A stretch of DNA of 36,061 nucleotides from Jeotgalibaca caeni (GTDB lineage: Bacteria > Bacillota > Bacilli > Lactobacillales > Aerococcaceae), in assembly GCF_028863945.1 (NCBI RefSeq), contig NZ_JARBEA010000026.1, forward strand, positions 1-36,061, given 5' to 3'. Positions 16,632 to 26,482 of the stretch are shown piece after piece (positions within the stretch are counted from its first letter, which is position 1; the number at the start of each line of letters is the position of its first letter). The translations under genes were made by a program, and so were the position numbers. The notes under the pieces were generated by a model. That model was not told the DNA's origin. It did no database searches and saw only the letters and a program-made list of their open reading frames with translations.

Positions 16632-17699
16632 ATGGCAAATACAAATGATAACAGACAAAAAGCGCTAGATGAAGCGTTGAAGAAAATAGAACGTGCTTAC
16701 GGAAAAGGTTCCGTCATGAAGATGGGTGAAAAGGTAGAAACTGAAATTTCTACTGTTCCAAGTGGTTCTTTGGCAATTGATATTGCTCTAGGCGTAGGTG
16801 GATATCCACGTGGAAGAATTATTGAAGTCTACGGACCAGAATCTTCCGGTAAAACAACAGTTGCCTTGCACGCAATTGCAGAAGCACAGAAAAAAGGCGG
16901 GGTGGCAGCCTTTATTGATGCTGAACATGCGTTGGATCCTAAATACGCTCGTGCTATCGGTGTTGACGTTGACGAGCTACTACTTTCTCAACCAGATACA
17001 GGAGAACAGGCATTAGAAATTGCCGATGCTCTAATTTCTTCTGGAGCAATCGACATTGTCGTGATTGACTCGGTTGCAGCATTGGTTCCTAGAGCGGAGA
17101 TTGAAGGCGAGATGGGTGACTCCCACATGGGGTTACAAGCTCGTTTGATGTCCCAAGCATTGCGTAAACTATCTGGTTCCATTAATAAAACGAAAACAAC
17201 AGCAATCTTTATTAACCAAATTCGGGAAAAAATTGGGATTATGTTTGGTAACCCGGAAACAACTCCTGGTGGGCGTGCACTGAAGTTCTATTCAACAATC
17301 CGTTTAGAAGTACGTCGTTCCGAACAAATTAAGAGTGGTACCGATGTAATTGGGAACCGTGCAAAAGTAAAAGTAGTTAAAAACAAAGTTGCTCCTCCAT
17401 TCAAAGTGGCTGAAGTAGATATTATGTATGGAGAAGGAATTTCAATTGTTGGTGAGATTGTCGATTTAGCATCAGAAGAAGATATCATCAATAAGAGTGG
17501 TTCTTGGTACTCTTATAAAGAAGACCGTATTGGGCAAGGTAGAGAAAATGCAAAACAATACCTGCTTGACCATCCAGAAACTAGAGCAGAAATCGAAACC
17601 AAACTACGTGCTGTGTACGGAATCGGTGAGCCGTTTGTTGAAGTTTTAGAAGATGCAACTGATCTGACAGAAGAAACACCTTTATTTGAAGAAGAATAA
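16632..17699 (+). CDS. recA: Recombinase RecA
   Basis: DNA strand-exchange protein and LexA co-protease, 355 residues. Walker [10 protein letters not shown] is at 68-76; the Walker B strand [10 protein letters not shown], the loop-2 region with [20 protein letters not shown] and the acidic C-terminal tail are all present. I chose the ATG at 16632 because TGGAGG lies nine bases upstream and the product [20 protein letters not shown] matches RecA N-termini. The open frame begins further upstream (16539) but runs through the SOS box and promoter. SOS box plus promoter indicate damage induction. A strong terminator follows. Confidence 0.98.
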   Translation: MANTNDNRQKALDEALKKIERAYGKGSVMKMGEKVETEISTVPSGSLAIDIALGVGGYPRGRIIEVYGPESSGKTTVALHAIAEAQKKGGVAAFIDAEHALDPKYARAIGVDVDELLLSQPDTGEQALEIADALISSGAIDIVVIDSVAALVPRAEIEGEMGDSHMGLQARLMSQALRKLSGSINKTKTTAIFINQIREKIGIMFGNPETTPGGRALKFYSTIRLEVRRSEQIKSGTDVIGNRAKVKVVKNKVAPPFKVAEVDIMYGEGISIVGEIVDLASEEDIINKSGSWYSYKEDRIGQGRENAKQYLLDHPETRAEIETKLRAVYGIGEPFVEVLEDATDLTEETPLFEEE

Positions 17700-17703
17700 G
17701 GAA

Positions 17704-17748
17704 TAAAACCCTCCAATAATCAGCTCCGTTGATTGTTGGAGGGTTTTT
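17704..17748 (+). terminator. Terminator of recA
   Basis: AAAACCCTCCAATAATCA pairs with TTGATTGTTGGAGGGTTTTT around a short loop, starting six bases after the stop. Confidence 0.9.
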
Positions 17749-17787
17749 AGTTATTTAGATAAGGTTATTGTTACCGCTATAATTTGA

Positions 17788-17816
17788 TTGACAGAGATGT
17801 CAACAAAGTTTAGAAT
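17788..17816 (+). promoter_or_regulatory. Strong promoter of rny
   Basis: A perfect TTGACA (17788-17793), 17-base spacer, and TAGAAT (17811-17816). A second TATAAT at 17778-17783 with TTAGAT 17 bases upstream could give an additional start. Confidence 0.75.
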
Positions 17817-17821
17817 AAAAG

Positions 17822-17853
17822 TATGTGTAAGACCCATTTCTACACATATTTTT
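17822..17853 (+). other. 5'-terminal hairpin in the rny leader
   Basis: TATGTGTA (17822-17829) pairs perfectly with TACACATA (17841-17848) and is followed by five T. The predicted transcription start (about 17823) falls at the base of the stem, so the mRNA would begin with a hairpin. It could protect the 5' end or act as an early terminator. Confidence 0.5.
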
Positions 17854-17906
17854 CATACATTGTTTAACATTTTAACGACAAACTAAATAGATACGGAGGT
17901 GAAACG

Positions 17907-19466
17907 ATGGAATTGGTAACCGTTGCCTTCGCTATCATAGCCTTAATTGTTGGTGTCGTTATCGGATATTACTATCGGAAATCGAATCATGAAAATGAAC
18001 TGGCAGGAGCAAGAAATTCAGCCGCCGCTATATTGGAAGACGCTCACAAAGAAGCAGAAACCCTGAAAAAAGAGGCGCTGTTAGAAGCGAAGGAAGAGAG
18101 CCATCAATATCGTTCCCAAATCGAGGAAGAAATTCGCGAAAGAAGGAATGAGATACTCAGACAAGAAAATCGACTCATCCAAAAAGAAGAAAATTTGGAT
18201 CGAAAAGATAACAATTTCTCCAAACGTGAAAAGGTCATTGAGCAAAAAGAGGACAGCTTAGTTAAACGCACTCAAAAAATCGATGCAAGAGAAAAACGTA
18301 TTGAGGAATTGATTGAGGAGCAACAACAAGAACTGGAACGCATTGCAACGTTGACACGAGAAGATGCAAAAGCAATTATCCTGAAAGAAACAGAAGAAGA
18401 GTTAATCCATGAACGTGCTTTAATGGTAAAAGAAGCAGAACAGAAAGCTTCAGACGAAGCGGAAAGAAAAGCGAAGAATATTATCTTACAAGCGATTCAA
18501 AGAAGTTCAGCGGACATGGTTTCAGAAGCAACTGTTTCAGTTATTACTTTACCGAATGATGACATGAAGGGTAGAATTATTGGGCGAGAAGGACGAAATA
18601 TCCGGACGCTTGAAACACTGACCGGTATCGATTTAATTATCGATGATACACCAGAGGCAGTCGTATTAAGTGGATTTGACCCAATTCGCCGCGAAGTGGC
18701 TAAAATTGCATTAGAAAAATTAATTCAAGATGGGCGTATTCATCCAGCAAGAATTGAAGAGGCAGTCGATAAAGCCCGCAAGGAAATGGATGAACGAATT
18801 CGCGAAATCGGGGAACAAGCTACTTTTGAAGTAGGTATTCACTCGATTCATCCAGATTTAATTAAAATTCTCGGCCGGATGTATTTCCGGACAAGTTATG
18901 GTCAAAATGTGTTGAATCACAGTATTGAAGTTGCGAAACTTTCAGGCGTTATGGCTGGAGAATTAGGCGAAGACATCAACCTAGCGAAACGAGCTGGGCT
19001 GCTCCATGATATCGGTAAGGCACTCGATCATGAAATCGAAGGCTCTCACGTTGAAATCGGAGCAGAGATTGCTCAACGATACAAAGAAAATAGCGTAGTT
19101 GTGAATGCAATCGCCTCCCATCATGGGGACGTAGAAGCAACCAGCATTATTTCTGTATTAGTAGCAGCAGCAGATGCTTTGTCCGCTGCAAGACCAGGAG
19201 CACGTAGCGAATCCCTAGAAAACTATATTCGCAGACTGGAAAGATTGGAAAGTATCGCGAATGACTTTGACGGCGTAGCAGCAAGCTTCGCTATTCAAGC
19301 AGGACGAGAAATCAGGGTAATGGTGAAACCAGAAGCAGTTGACGATTCTACGGCTATTTTAATGGCACGTGAAATCAAGACGAAAATCGAAGATGAACTA
19401 GACTATCCGGGACATATCAAGGTTACGGTTATACGCGAAACGAGAGCAATTGAATATGCAAAATAA
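17907..19466 (+). CDS. rny: Ribonuclease Y
   Basis: Membrane-anchored endoribonuclease of 519 residues that starts mRNA decay, with a preference for 5'-monophosphate ends. An N-terminal membrane helix (about 3-22) leads to a long Glu/Lys-rich coiled coil (about 28-200), a KH RNA-binding domain (about 210-275, [15 protein letters not shown]) and an HD domain with His367-Asp368 in [12 protein letters not shown]. The ATG has GGAGGTG upstream. It is a single-gene unit with its own promoter and double terminator. The following ymdB and ricA encode proteins functionally linked to RNase Y in Bacillus. Confidence 0.97.
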   Translation: MELVTVAFAIIALIVGVVIGYYYRKSNHENELAGARNSAAAILEDAHKEAETLKKEALLEAKEESHQYRSQIEEEIRERRNEILRQENRLIQKEENLDRKDNNFSKREKVIEQKEDSLVKRTQKIDAREKRIEELIEEQQQELERIATLTREDAKAIILKETEEELIHERALMVKEAEQKASDEAERKAKNIILQAIQRSSADMVSEATVSVITLPNDDMKGRIIGREGRNIRTLETLTGIDLIIDDTPEAVVLSGFDPIRREVAKIALEKLIQDGRIHPARIEEAVDKARKEMDERIREIGEQATFEVGIHSIHPDLIKILGRMYFRTSYGQNVLNHSIEVAKLSGVMAGELGEDINLAKRAGLLHDIGKALDHEIEGSHVEIGAEIAQRYKENSVVVNAIASHHGDVEATSIISVLVAAADALSAARPGARSESLENYIRRLERLESIANDFDGVAASFAIQAGREIRVMVKPEAVDDSTAILMAREIKTKIEDELDYPGHIKVTVIRETRAIEYAK

Positions 19467-19467
19467 A

Positions 19468-19538
19468 ATGGATCAAAAAGAGTTCTCTTTTTGATCCATA
19501 ACAGGAGTGCTCCGACATCATGTCGGGCCTCTTTTTTT
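19468..19538 (+). terminator. Two tandem hairpins after rny
   Basis: The first is a long stem, ATGGATCAAAAAGAG with its complement (19468-19499), lacking a clean T-tail. The second (19504-19530), with a CCGACA/TGTCGG core, is followed by seven T and is the likely intrinsic terminator. Confidence 0.75.
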
Positions 19539-19591
19539 GTTGAAATTGCGTTTGAATAGAAATCTGTAACCTATGCAAAAAACTAAATTAT

Positions 19592-19600
19592 TGTTAAGAT
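19592..19600 (+). promoter_or_regulatory. Extended -10 promoter of the ymdB operon
   Basis: TGT plus TAAGAT (19595-19600) forms an extended -10; the -35 position has only TATGCA. The start is about 30 bases before ymdB. Confidence 0.45.
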
Positions 19601-19637
19601 AAAGAAATGAAGAAGTGAGAGATGGGGATCAAGTGAA

Positions 19638-20438
19638 ATGAAAGTATTGTTTGTTGGAGATGTAGTAGGATCAATTGGGCGTGACATGTTAATCGAAACC
19701 TTGCCTGAATTAAAAAGGAAGTACCGACCTCAATTTACGATTGTTAATGGGGAAAATGCCGCTGCAGGTAGAGGAATTACTGAGAAAATTTATAAAGAGT
19801 TCATGCAAGCAGGAGTAGACGTAGTGACAATGGGGAATCATACGTGGGATAACCGCGATATTTTTAATTTTATCGATGGTGAGAAGGTAAAACTATTACG
19901 TCCTGCCAATTTTCCAGCAGGGACGCCAGGAATTGGCTGGAAAATGATCAACATAAACCAAGCAAAAATCGCAGTGGTTAATGTTCAAGGAAGAGTCTTT
20001 TTGAATGATTTGGATGATCCATTCCGTACGATGGACTACATCTTGGATGAGTTATCGAAAGAAGCAAAATGTATTTTTGTCGATTTCCATGCTGAAGTAA
20101 CGAGCGAAAAGCAAGCGATGGGATGGTATCTAGACGGTCGGGTTTCTGCGGTAGTGGGGACACATACGCATGTTCAAACGAACGATGCTCGTATTCTGCC
20201 AGGCGGTACCGCTTATTTAACAGATGCGGGAATGACAGGTGCTTATGACAGCATTCTAGGTGTCTCGAAGAGTATTATTTTAGAAAAGTTTCTGACGCAA
20301 CTGCCTGTTCGTCATGAAATTCCAAACGAAGGTAGAAAGATATTAAGTGGTTGTTATATTGAGATTGATGATGCAACTGGGAAAGCTCTTTCTATTGAAA
20401 ACATTCTTGTGAATGAGGATCGTCCACTAAGGAGTTGA
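19638..20438 (+). CDS. ymdB: YmdB family metallophosphoesterase (2',3'-cyclic-nucleotide 2'-phosphodiesterase)
   Basis: Cytoplasmic binuclear metallophosphoesterase of 266 residues, usual for the TIGR00282 family. The metal ligands are all recognisable: Asp8, Glu39, Asn40, Asn67-His68, His151, His176 and His178. In B. subtilis YmdB hydrolyses cyclic nucleotides, influences biofilm and motility gene expression, and has been linked to RNase Y function. Here it follows rny and is separated from ricA by four bases. The ATG has a modest GGGGA ribosome site. The link to RNase Y in this organism is inferred from neighbourhood. Confidence 0.93.
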   Translation: MKVLFVGDVVGSIGRDMLIETLPELKRKYRPQFTIVNGENAAAGRGITEKIYKEFMQAGVDVVTMGNHTWDNRDIFNFIDGEKVKLLRPANFPAGTPGIGWKMININQAKIAVVNVQGRVFLNDLDDPFRTMDYILDELSKEAKCIFVDFHAEVTSEKQAMGWYLDGRVSAVVGTHTHVQTNDARILPGGTAYLTDAGMTGAYDSILGVSKSIILEKFLTQLPVRHEIPNEGRKILSGCYIEIDDATGKALSIENILVNEDRPLRS

Positions 20439-20442
20439 GTTG

Positions 20443-20805
20443 ATGGAAATACAACCCCTAACAATTGAACCAGCCATTGATCAAGCACTAACTGAATTAA
20501 TCACCTTGCTTGTTCAAAAGGAAGAAATCAAACAATATCAAAAAGCAGAAAAACATGTAGAATCAAATCGGTGGCTGCAAGAAGCGATTGAAGCCATCAA
20601 ACTAAAGCAACAAGAACTTGTCAATTTTGAATATTATGAGAAACCAGAAGCGTATCGAGCCACTTTGGAAGAGCTAGCGGAAATGAACCGCCAATTAGAT
20701 GAAAATATTACGGTTCAGTATTATAAAGATACGTTAGTAGAGGCGGATGAAGTAGTCCAGCACCTCTTTTCTAGCATTCAAGGAGCGGTCGATCAAATAC
20801 GCTAG
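20443..20805 (+). CDS. ricA: RicA/YmcA-like protein of the YlbF/YmcA family, lacking cysteines
   Basis: Small all-helical protein of 120 residues of the Com_YlbF (YlbF/YmcA) family. In Bacillus the YmcA-YlbF-YaaT (RicAFT) complex steers RNase Y in mRNA maturation and carries [4Fe-4S] clusters held by cysteines. Assignment to YmcA rather than YlbF rests on position: after rny-ymdB and just before mutS. The chain has no cysteine at all and is about 20 residues shorter than B. subtilis YmcA, so it cannot contribute cluster ligands. The ATG at 20443 lies eight bases after AAGGAG; the preceding TTG codon is also in frame but closer. It is probably cotranscribed with ymdB and mutS. Confidence 0.8.
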   Translation: MEIQPLTIEPAIDQALTELITLLVQKEEIKQYQKAEKHVESNRWLQEAIEAIKLKQQELVNFEYYEKPEAYRATLEELAEMNRQLDENITVQYYKDTLVEADEVVQHLFSSIQGAVDQIR

Positions 20806-20825
20806 TACAGTACTGAGGTGTAAGC

Positions 20826-23396
20826 ATGCCACAAAAAACAAAACAAACTCCCATGATGGAGCAGTATTTTTCCATTAAAGACCAATACCCAGACGCTTTT
20901 TTATTTTATCGCCTGGGAGATTTTTATGAATTATTCCATGATGATGCAATTAAAGCAGCAAAGTTATTAGAAATTACCTTAACGAGTCGGAATAAAAATG
21001 CCGACGATCCCATCCCGATGTGCGGGGTACCGTATCATTCTGCTAAGGAATACATTCGTACCTTGATTTCAATGGGGTATAAAGTTGCTATTTGTGAGCA
21101 AATGGAAGACCCTAAAGCAACAAAAGGCATGGTAAAACGTGATGTCGTTCAAGTCCTCACGCCTGGAACGTATATGGCCGATTCTGGGAATGAGAGCAAA
21201 AGTAACAATTATCTCGTTGCCGTACAGCAACAAGGCACCCAGTTCCCATTTTCATACGTAGATATTGGAACCGGGGAATTACGTGTAACGGTTTTGGATA
21301 ATGTCGATGCGGTCATTACGGAGATTCAGTCTCTTTCTTCAAAAGAAATGATTGTTTATAAAGTAGAATCAGACATCGCCTCTTATATCCAAAAACGGAC
21401 GGGTGTCCTCCTCTCAGAACATGATCCTCAAAAAACGGAGGAGGACTTCACTCATTTGAAAACAACCATTGTGGACGAAGAAAGTAAAGCAGTTCTAGAT
21501 TTATTAGTAAGTTATCTGTCCGTTACCCAGAAGAGAAGTTTGTCCCATATTCAGCCGGCAGTTCGTTATGAACCGGATCAATACTTGAAAATGGATACCT
21601 ATGCGCGTAGAAACTTAGAATTGACTGCTTCCATTCGGAATCAGCAAAAGGCTGGCAGCCTGCTCTGGTTGCTGGATCGTACGAAAACAGCGATGGGCGG
21701 AAGAAAATTAAAACAATGGTTAGAAAAACCGCTGATTAATGAAGCTGCTATCAAGGCACGGCAGGATAAGGTGTCTTCTTTATTGAACCATTATTTTGAA
21801 CGAATGGACTTAAATGACTCTCTCTCTTCTGTTTATGACTTAGAACGCCTCGTTGCCAAAGTTTCTTTCGGAAATGTAAATGGACGCGATATGATTCAAC
21901 TGAAAACGTCCCTGTCTCAAATTCCTTTGCTAAAGCAAGCCATTGAGGCAACAGAAGATGGTATTTGGAATCGTATGTTACGAGACATGAACGAAGTGCC
22001 AGAGTTAATTGAACTGATTGAACGGTCCATCGTAGAAGACCCGCCGCTCCAAATTACCGAAGGAAACATCATTAAAGATGGGTATCATGAGAAGTTGGAT
22101 GAGTACCGCGATGCCATGCGTCACGGGAAGCAGTGGATTGCGGCTCTCCAACAAGCAGAGCGTGAGAACACGGGAATTAAAACCCTTAAAATTGGTTATA
22201 ACCGGGTGTTCGGGTACTACATTGAAGTATCTAAAGCCAATGCTGCTTTGCTCCCAGAAGGTCGCTATGACCGCAAACAAACGCTTGCGAATGCGGAACG
22301 ATTCATTACGCCTGAATTAAAAGAAAAAGAACGGATTATTTTAGAGGCAGAAGAAAAGTCTGCTACGTTAGAATATGATTTATTCATCCAGGTCCGTGAC
22401 CAAATTAAAGCGTACAGTGAAGAATTGCAGCGACTTGCTAGAGTAATCGCAGAAGTTGATGTTCTTCAGAGCTTTGCTCAAATAAGCGAGGAAAAACACT
22501 ACGTCAGACCGACTGTTTCTGCTGATTCTCGTTCCATTCACATTGAAGAGGGACGACATCCCGTTGTGGAAGAAGTCTTGGGCAAGGATCAATTTATTGC
22601 CAACCACATCGAAATGGAAGAAGACAATGACATCTTACTCATCACAGGACCGAATATGTCAGGAAAGAGTACCTACATGCGTCAGCTGGCACTCATTGCT
22701 ATTATGGCACAGATGGGTTGCTTCATTCCTGCTGAACGAGCTTCATTACCGATCTTTGATCAAATCTTTACTCGGATTGGTGCAGCAGATGACTTGTTCT
22801 CTGGCCAGAGTACCTTCATGGTCGAGATGGTGGAAACCAATCAGGCACTCCAATTCGCTACGGAGAGAAGCTTGATTCTTTTTGATGAAATTGGCCGTGG
22901 GACTGCCACGTATGATGGAATGGCGTTAGCTGAAGCAATCCTTCGTCACTTGCACCAAGCGAATAAAGGAAAAACCCTCTTTTCTACTCACTATCATGAA
23001 CTGACGGTTTTAGAAGAGGAGCTTTCAGGGTTGAGTAACGTACATGTAGGAGCGATTGAACAAGACGGGGAGTTAGTTTTCTTACATAAAATCATGAAAG
23101 GTCCTGCAGATAAGAGTTATGGACTGCATGTAGCAAAATTAGCTGGAATGCCGGACTCATTGATTCAACAGGCAAAGGAAATCCTCCACCGACTCGAAAC
23201 GGGTGCTAAAAAAGAAGTCATCCATCAAGTTGCAGAAGATACCGAGCAAATCTCTTTATTTGGGGATGAAGATTTTGATTTGAACGGGAAGCAAGTCCTG
23301 AATGAAGTCAAAGAAATCCCGCTTGAAAACCGTACACCAATGGATATATTCACGCAAGTACATGCGTGGAAACAAATGCTGAACAAGAAGAAATGA
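20826..23396 (+). CDS. mutS: DNA mismatch repair protein MutS
   Basis: Mismatch-recognition ATPase of 856 residues. The mismatch-wedge motif is GDFYELF (Phe33-Tyr34-Glu35). Connector, lever and clamp regions follow. The ABC-type ATPase has Walker A GPNMSGKST (from 608) and DEIGRGTATYDG as the Walker B/D-loop region. The C-terminus carries QISLFGDEDF, which resembles a beta-clamp-binding QxxLF motif. The ATG follows GAGGTG. mutL starts 12 bases after the stop, so the two repair partners are coexpressed. Confidence 0.97.
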   Translation: MPQKTKQTPMMEQYFSIKDQYPDAFLFYRLGDFYELFHDDAIKAAKLLEITLTSRNKNADDPIPMCGVPYHSAKEYIRTLISMGYKVAICEQMEDPKATKGMVKRDVVQVLTPGTYMADSGNESKSNNYLVAVQQQGTQFPFSYVDIGTGELRVTVLDNVDAVITEIQSLSSKEMIVYKVESDIASYIQKRTGVLLSEHDPQKTEEDFTHLKTTIVDEESKAVLDLLVSYLSVTQKRSLSHIQPAVRYEPDQYLKMDTYARRNLELTASIRNQQKAGSLLWLLDRTKTAMGGRKLKQWLEKPLINEAAIKARQDKVSSLLNHYFERMDLNDSLSSVYDLERLVAKVSFGNVNGRDMIQLKTSLSQIPLLKQAIEATEDGIWNRMLRDMNEVPELIELIERSIVEDPPLQITEGNIIKDGYHEKLDEYRDAMRHGKQWIAALQQAERENTGIKTLKIGYNRVFGYYIEVSKANAALLPEGRYDRKQTLANAERFITPELKEKERIILEAEEKSATLEYDLFIQVRDQIKAYSEELQRLARVIAEVDVLQSFAQISEEKHYVRPTVSADSRSIHIEEGRHPVVEEVLGKDQFIANHIEMEEDNDILLITGPNMSGKSTYMRQLALIAIMAQMGCFIPAERASLPIFDQIFTRIGAADDLFSGQSTFMVEMVETNQALQFATERSLILFDEIGRGTATYDGMALAEAILRHLHQANKGKTLFSTHYHELTVLEEELSGLSNVHVGAIEQDGELVFLHKIMKGPADKSYGLHVAKLAGMPDSLIQQAKEILHRLETGAKKEVIHQVAEDTEQISLFGDEDFDLNGKQVLNEVKEIPLENRTPMDIFTQVHAWKQMLNKKK

Positions 23397-23408
23397 AGGT
23401 GAACCATC

Positions 23409-25262
23409 ATGGCAAATATCCGCGAACTTTCTGAACACTTAACGAATCAAATCGCAGCTGGAGAAGTAATTGAACGTCCCGCTTCTGTCGTAAAAGAATT
23501 GGTTGAGAATGCCATTGATGCCAAGAGCACCCAAATTGACATACTCGTTGAAGAAGCAGGCTTAAGAAAAATAAAAGTGAGCGACAACGGTAATGGTATT
23601 CATCCAGACGAAGTATCACTCGCTTTTGAGCGCCATGCTACCAGTAAAATTTATACGCAAGAAGACTTATTCCGGATTCATTCATTGGGATTCAGAGGAG
23701 AGGCTTTGCCAAGTATCGCTTCTGTTTCGAAAGTAGTTATGGAAACGGCAGTTGAAGGACTGCCCGGGTCCATCATTCAAATCGAAGGGGGTACGCTTAA
23801 AAAGCATCAAGCCCACGGAGCAAGGAAAGGCACAACCATTACGGTGGAAAGCTTATTCTATAACACACCGGCTCGGTTGAAATATGTTCGGACGTTACAG
23901 ACAGAACTGGCAAATATAACTGACATCATGAACCGCATTGCCTTAAGTCATCCAGAGATTGCCTTCCGCTTGATTCACGATGGGAACACATTACTGCGGA
24001 CCACAGGAAACGGCGACCTCAAGCAAGCAGTAGCAGGAGTTTACGGAACACAAGTAGCCAGAAAAATGCTGAACATTGAAGCAGAGAATCTTGATTTTCG
24101 TATTTCTGGGCAAGTCAGCATGCCAGAGGTGACGCGTGCCAGCCGGAATTACTTGACAGTCATTATGAACGGGCGTTATATCCGTAACTTTGCTCTCCAA
24201 AAAGCCATTGTAGATGGATATGGTTCAAGACTCATGGTAGGTCGTTTCCCTATTGCAGTAGTGAATATCGATACTGATCCGTTACTCTTGGATGTAAATG
24301 TGCATCCTTCGAAAAAAGAAATACGAATCAGTAAAGAAAATGAACTGTCTGGGCTCATCATGGAAGCCATTCAGGGAGCCTTAAAAAAAGTGGTTTCTAT
24401 TCCAAGCGGGGTAGAAAATCTTACCTTTAAGCGGAAACCAGCGGAAGCACCAATAGAAAAAACGGAACAAATTCAAGTAGAGTTTGAACCAACCCCAATC
24501 AAGTGGGAATTGCCAAGGCGCAACTCCTCTTTGATAGAAGAGGAATTTCTACCTGTTACGGAAACCGAACCTGTTAGAGAAGCAGAAGAAAGGATCGATC
24601 AACCGCCGGCTCACCGAGAATCCAGCTTAAAAACAGCGGAACGGGTAGAGAAAGAGCCTATTCAAGAACAGTCATTCCCTGAATTGTATTATTTTGGTCA
24701 AATGCATGGTACGTATTTGTTTGCCCAGAATGAAAAAGGGTTATATATGATTGACCAACATGCTGCTCAAGAGCGGATCAAGTATGAATATTATCGTGAA
24801 GAAATTGCGAGGGTCTCCTCTGATTTACAAGGATTGTTAATTCCGATTACAATTGACCTGCCGGGTGATGAATACATGCGGGTTATTGAAAATCAAGATA
24901 AGTTGGCAGAAATCGGCATATTCTTAGAACCATTTGGCAGCAACACCTTTTTGTTGGATAAGCATCCGACCTGGTTCAAAGCAGGTCAAGAGGAAGCCAT
25001 TGTCCGGGATGTTTTAGCTATGTTATTGGAAGAAGACAAAATCTCCATTAAGAAATTACGGGAAGCAACTGCAATCATGATGAGCTGCAAACGGTCCATC
25101 AAGGCCAATCATGCTCTTCAAGACCATGAAGCAAGAGCCTTGCTTGCGGAACTGTCCCAAACGAAAAATCCATATAATTGTCCGCACGGGCGTCCGGTAC
25201 TCGTTCATTTATCCAATCAAGATATGGAAAAACTATTCAAACGAATCCAAGACCCTCATTGA
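23409..25262 (+). CDS. mutL: DNA mismatch repair protein MutL (endonuclease type)
   Basis: GHKL ATPase and mismatch-repair coordinator of 617 residues. The N-terminal ATPase shows Glu33 and Asn34 (VENAIDA), the DNGNGI loop and the GFRGEAL lid. The C-terminal domain has the metal-binding endonuclease motif DQHAAQE (449-455) with a following Glu, SCKRSIKAN, and CPHGRP (591-596). It is therefore the latent-nickase type found in bacteria without MutH. The linker (about 335-430) is Glu/Pro-rich. The ATG is preceded by GAAGGTGA. It closes the ymdB-ricA-mutS-mutL unit; no clear terminator follows. Confidence 0.96.
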   Translation: MANIRELSEHLTNQIAAGEVIERPASVVKELVENAIDAKSTQIDILVEEAGLRKIKVSDNGNGIHPDEVSLAFERHATSKIYTQEDLFRIHSLGFRGEALPSIASVSKVVMETAVEGLPGSIIQIEGGTLKKHQAHGARKGTTITVESLFYNTPARLKYVRTLQTELANITDIMNRIALSHPEIAFRLIHDGNTLLRTTGNGDLKQAVAGVYGTQVARKMLNIEAENLDFRISGQVSMPEVTRASRNYLTVIMNGRYIRNFALQKAIVDGYGSRLMVGRFPIAVVNIDTDPLLLDVNVHPSKKEIRISKENELSGLIMEAIQGALKKVVSIPSGVENLTFKRKPAEAPIEKTEQIQVEFEPTPIKWELPRRNSSLIEEEFLPVTETEPVREAEERIDQPPAHRESSLKTAERVEKEPIQEQSFPELYYFGQMHGTYLFAQNEKGLYMIDQHAAQERIKYEYYREEIARVSSDLQGLLIPITIDLPGDEYMRVIENQDKLAEIGIFLEPFGSNTFLLDKHPTWFKAGQEEAIVRDVLAMLLEEDKISIKKLREATAIMMSCKRSIKANHALQDHEARALLAELSQTKNPYNCPHGRPVLVHLSNQDMEKLFKRIQDPH

Positions 25263-25294
25263 GCAAACCATTATTACTTTTCTGCCTTTTTCGA

Positions 25295-25300
25295 TAGAAT
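25295..25300 (+). promoter_or_regulatory. Possible promoter -10 for the DUF937 gene
   Basis: TAGAAT lies 22 bases before the gene, with TTATTA or TATTAC 17-18 bases upstream as a poor -35. Confidence 0.35.
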
Positions 25301-25321
25301 AAGTAGGAAGAGGAGGAATGC

Positions 25322-25924
25322 ATGATGGTGAACTTAGGAAATATAATGGATTTAATCGGTGGAAGCAGGGAAGACTCAAGGAATCAAGCCTTAGAAAAAA
25401 AGACTGGTGTCCAATCCGGTACCGTGCTAAAATTAGCCTCATTAGCAATTCCCTTAATTTTAAGAGGGATTAGTAAGAATATGGACTCTAAGGATGGCAA
25501 AGAGTCATTTAACCAAGCCCTTGAGCAACACAAAGGAAAAGTAACTTCGGCAGGTTCAATCGAAGATTTGATTGCTCGTTCTGATGAGAATGATGGCGAT
25601 AAGATTCTGAATCATATCTTTCCAAATAAAAAAGCAGTCGTAAGTCAAGTTGCAGAACAAACAGGAGTCGACCAAGCACAAGTAAGAAAAGTGATGGCTT
25701 CTCTTGCTCCCCTTGTATTACAAACGCTAGCCGATCGAAAAGAGCAACAGAACCTTGATGCCGACGGAATGGCTCGGCAAACGGAAACGTTACGCCAAGA
25801 AGCAGAGCAAACAGCTGCCTCTCAATTTCAGCTGACCGAGCTATTTAAGCAGTTTGGTTCATCTGATCAGAAGGACAGTGGACTCGGAGGCGCCTTAGGA
25901 AATATTCTCAACAATCTATTTTAA
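25322..25924 (+). CDS. DUF937 domain-containing protein
   Basis: A 200-residue protein of unknown function. Two similar helical stretches, residues about 20-50 ([20 protein letters not shown]) and about 110-140 ([20 protein letters not shown]), form the repeat that I recognise as DUF937. Each pairs a Gly-Val turn with an Ala/Leu/Pro helix. No signal peptide or true membrane span is seen, although the first helix is hydrophobic. The C-terminus is Gly/Asn/Leu-rich ([14 protein letters not shown]). AGGAGG lies before the ATG. It stands between mutL and msrB; neighbours give no hint of its role. Confidence 0.75.
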   Translation: MMVNLGNIMDLIGGSREDSRNQALEKKTGVQSGTVLKLASLAIPLILRGISKNMDSKDGKESFNQALEQHKGKVTSAGSIEDLIARSDENDGDKILNHIFPNKKAVVSQVAEQTGVDQAQVRKVMASLAPLVLQTLADRKEQQNLDADGMARQTETLRQEAEQTAASQFQLTELFKQFGSSDQKDSGLGGALGNILNNLF

Positions 25925-25953
25925 AAAATTTACTAGAGAAGGATGGAATAAAA

Positions 25954-26382
25954 GTGAAAGCACCGAAAGAAGAATTGAAAAAAACGTTAACTCCGTTACA
26001 GTTTGAAGTAACTCAAAATGAAGCAACTGAACGCCCTTTTTCAGGTGAATACGATGATTTTTATGAAAAAGGTATTTATGTAGATGTCGTGAGTGGTGAA
26101 CCACTATTCAGCTCTGCTGATAAATACGATGCAGGATGTGGATGGCCTTCATTCTCTAAGCCGATTGCAAAATTGACTGAGATAAAAGACAACAAACTTG
26201 CTCGTGAAAGAATTGAAGTAAGAAGTGAACAAGCAGATTCTCACTTAGGCCATGTTTTCCCTGATGGACCTGAAGAAATGGGCGGCTTACGTTACTGCAT
26301 CAACTCTGCAGCTATGCGTTTTGTTCCTTACGAAGACTTAGAAAAAGAAGGATATGGCGATTATCGCTCCCTATTTGAATAA
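25954..26382 (+). CDS. msrB: Peptide-methionine (R)-S-oxide reductase
   Basis: Repairs the R-diastereomer of methionine sulfoxide in proteins; 142 residues, cytoplasmic. The core motifs GCGWPSF (Cys62) and [11 protein letters not shown] (catalytic Cys115), with [11 protein letters not shown] between them, are intact. The two CxxC pairs of the zinc-binding form are missing, so this is the zinc-free type common in Firmicutes, with Cys62 as the likely resolving residue. The start is GTG with AAGGATGG upstream. A strong terminator follows. No msrA is nearby. Confidence 0.95.
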   Translation: MKAPKEELKKTLTPLQFEVTQNEATERPFSGEYDDFYEKGIYVDVVSGEPLFSSADKYDAGCGWPSFSKPIAKLTEIKDNKLARERIEVRSEQADSHLGHVFPDGPEEMGGLRYCINSAAMRFVPYEDLEKEGYGDYRSLFE

Positions 26383-26391
26383 GAAGTAACG

Positions 26392-26416
26392 AAAGAGACG
26401 GCTTCGTCTCTTTTTT
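26392..26416 (+). terminator. Terminator of msrB
   Basis: AAAGAGACG pairs perfectly with CGTCTCTTT around GCTT, followed by a T-run. Confidence 0.9.
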
Positions 26417-26431
26417 CTTTGGCTACTAATA

Positions 26432-26440
26432 TGGTAAGAT
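26432..26440 (+). promoter_or_regulatory. Extended -10 promoter of ruvA-ruvB-queA
   Basis: TGG plus TAAGAT (26435-26440) forms an extended -10. The -35 position falls in the terminator's T-run. The start is about 36 bases before ruvA. Confidence 0.5.
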
Positions 26441-26482
26441 AGAGTACAGGAAAAACAAAAGATTCTGAGAGGAGAAAAACGA

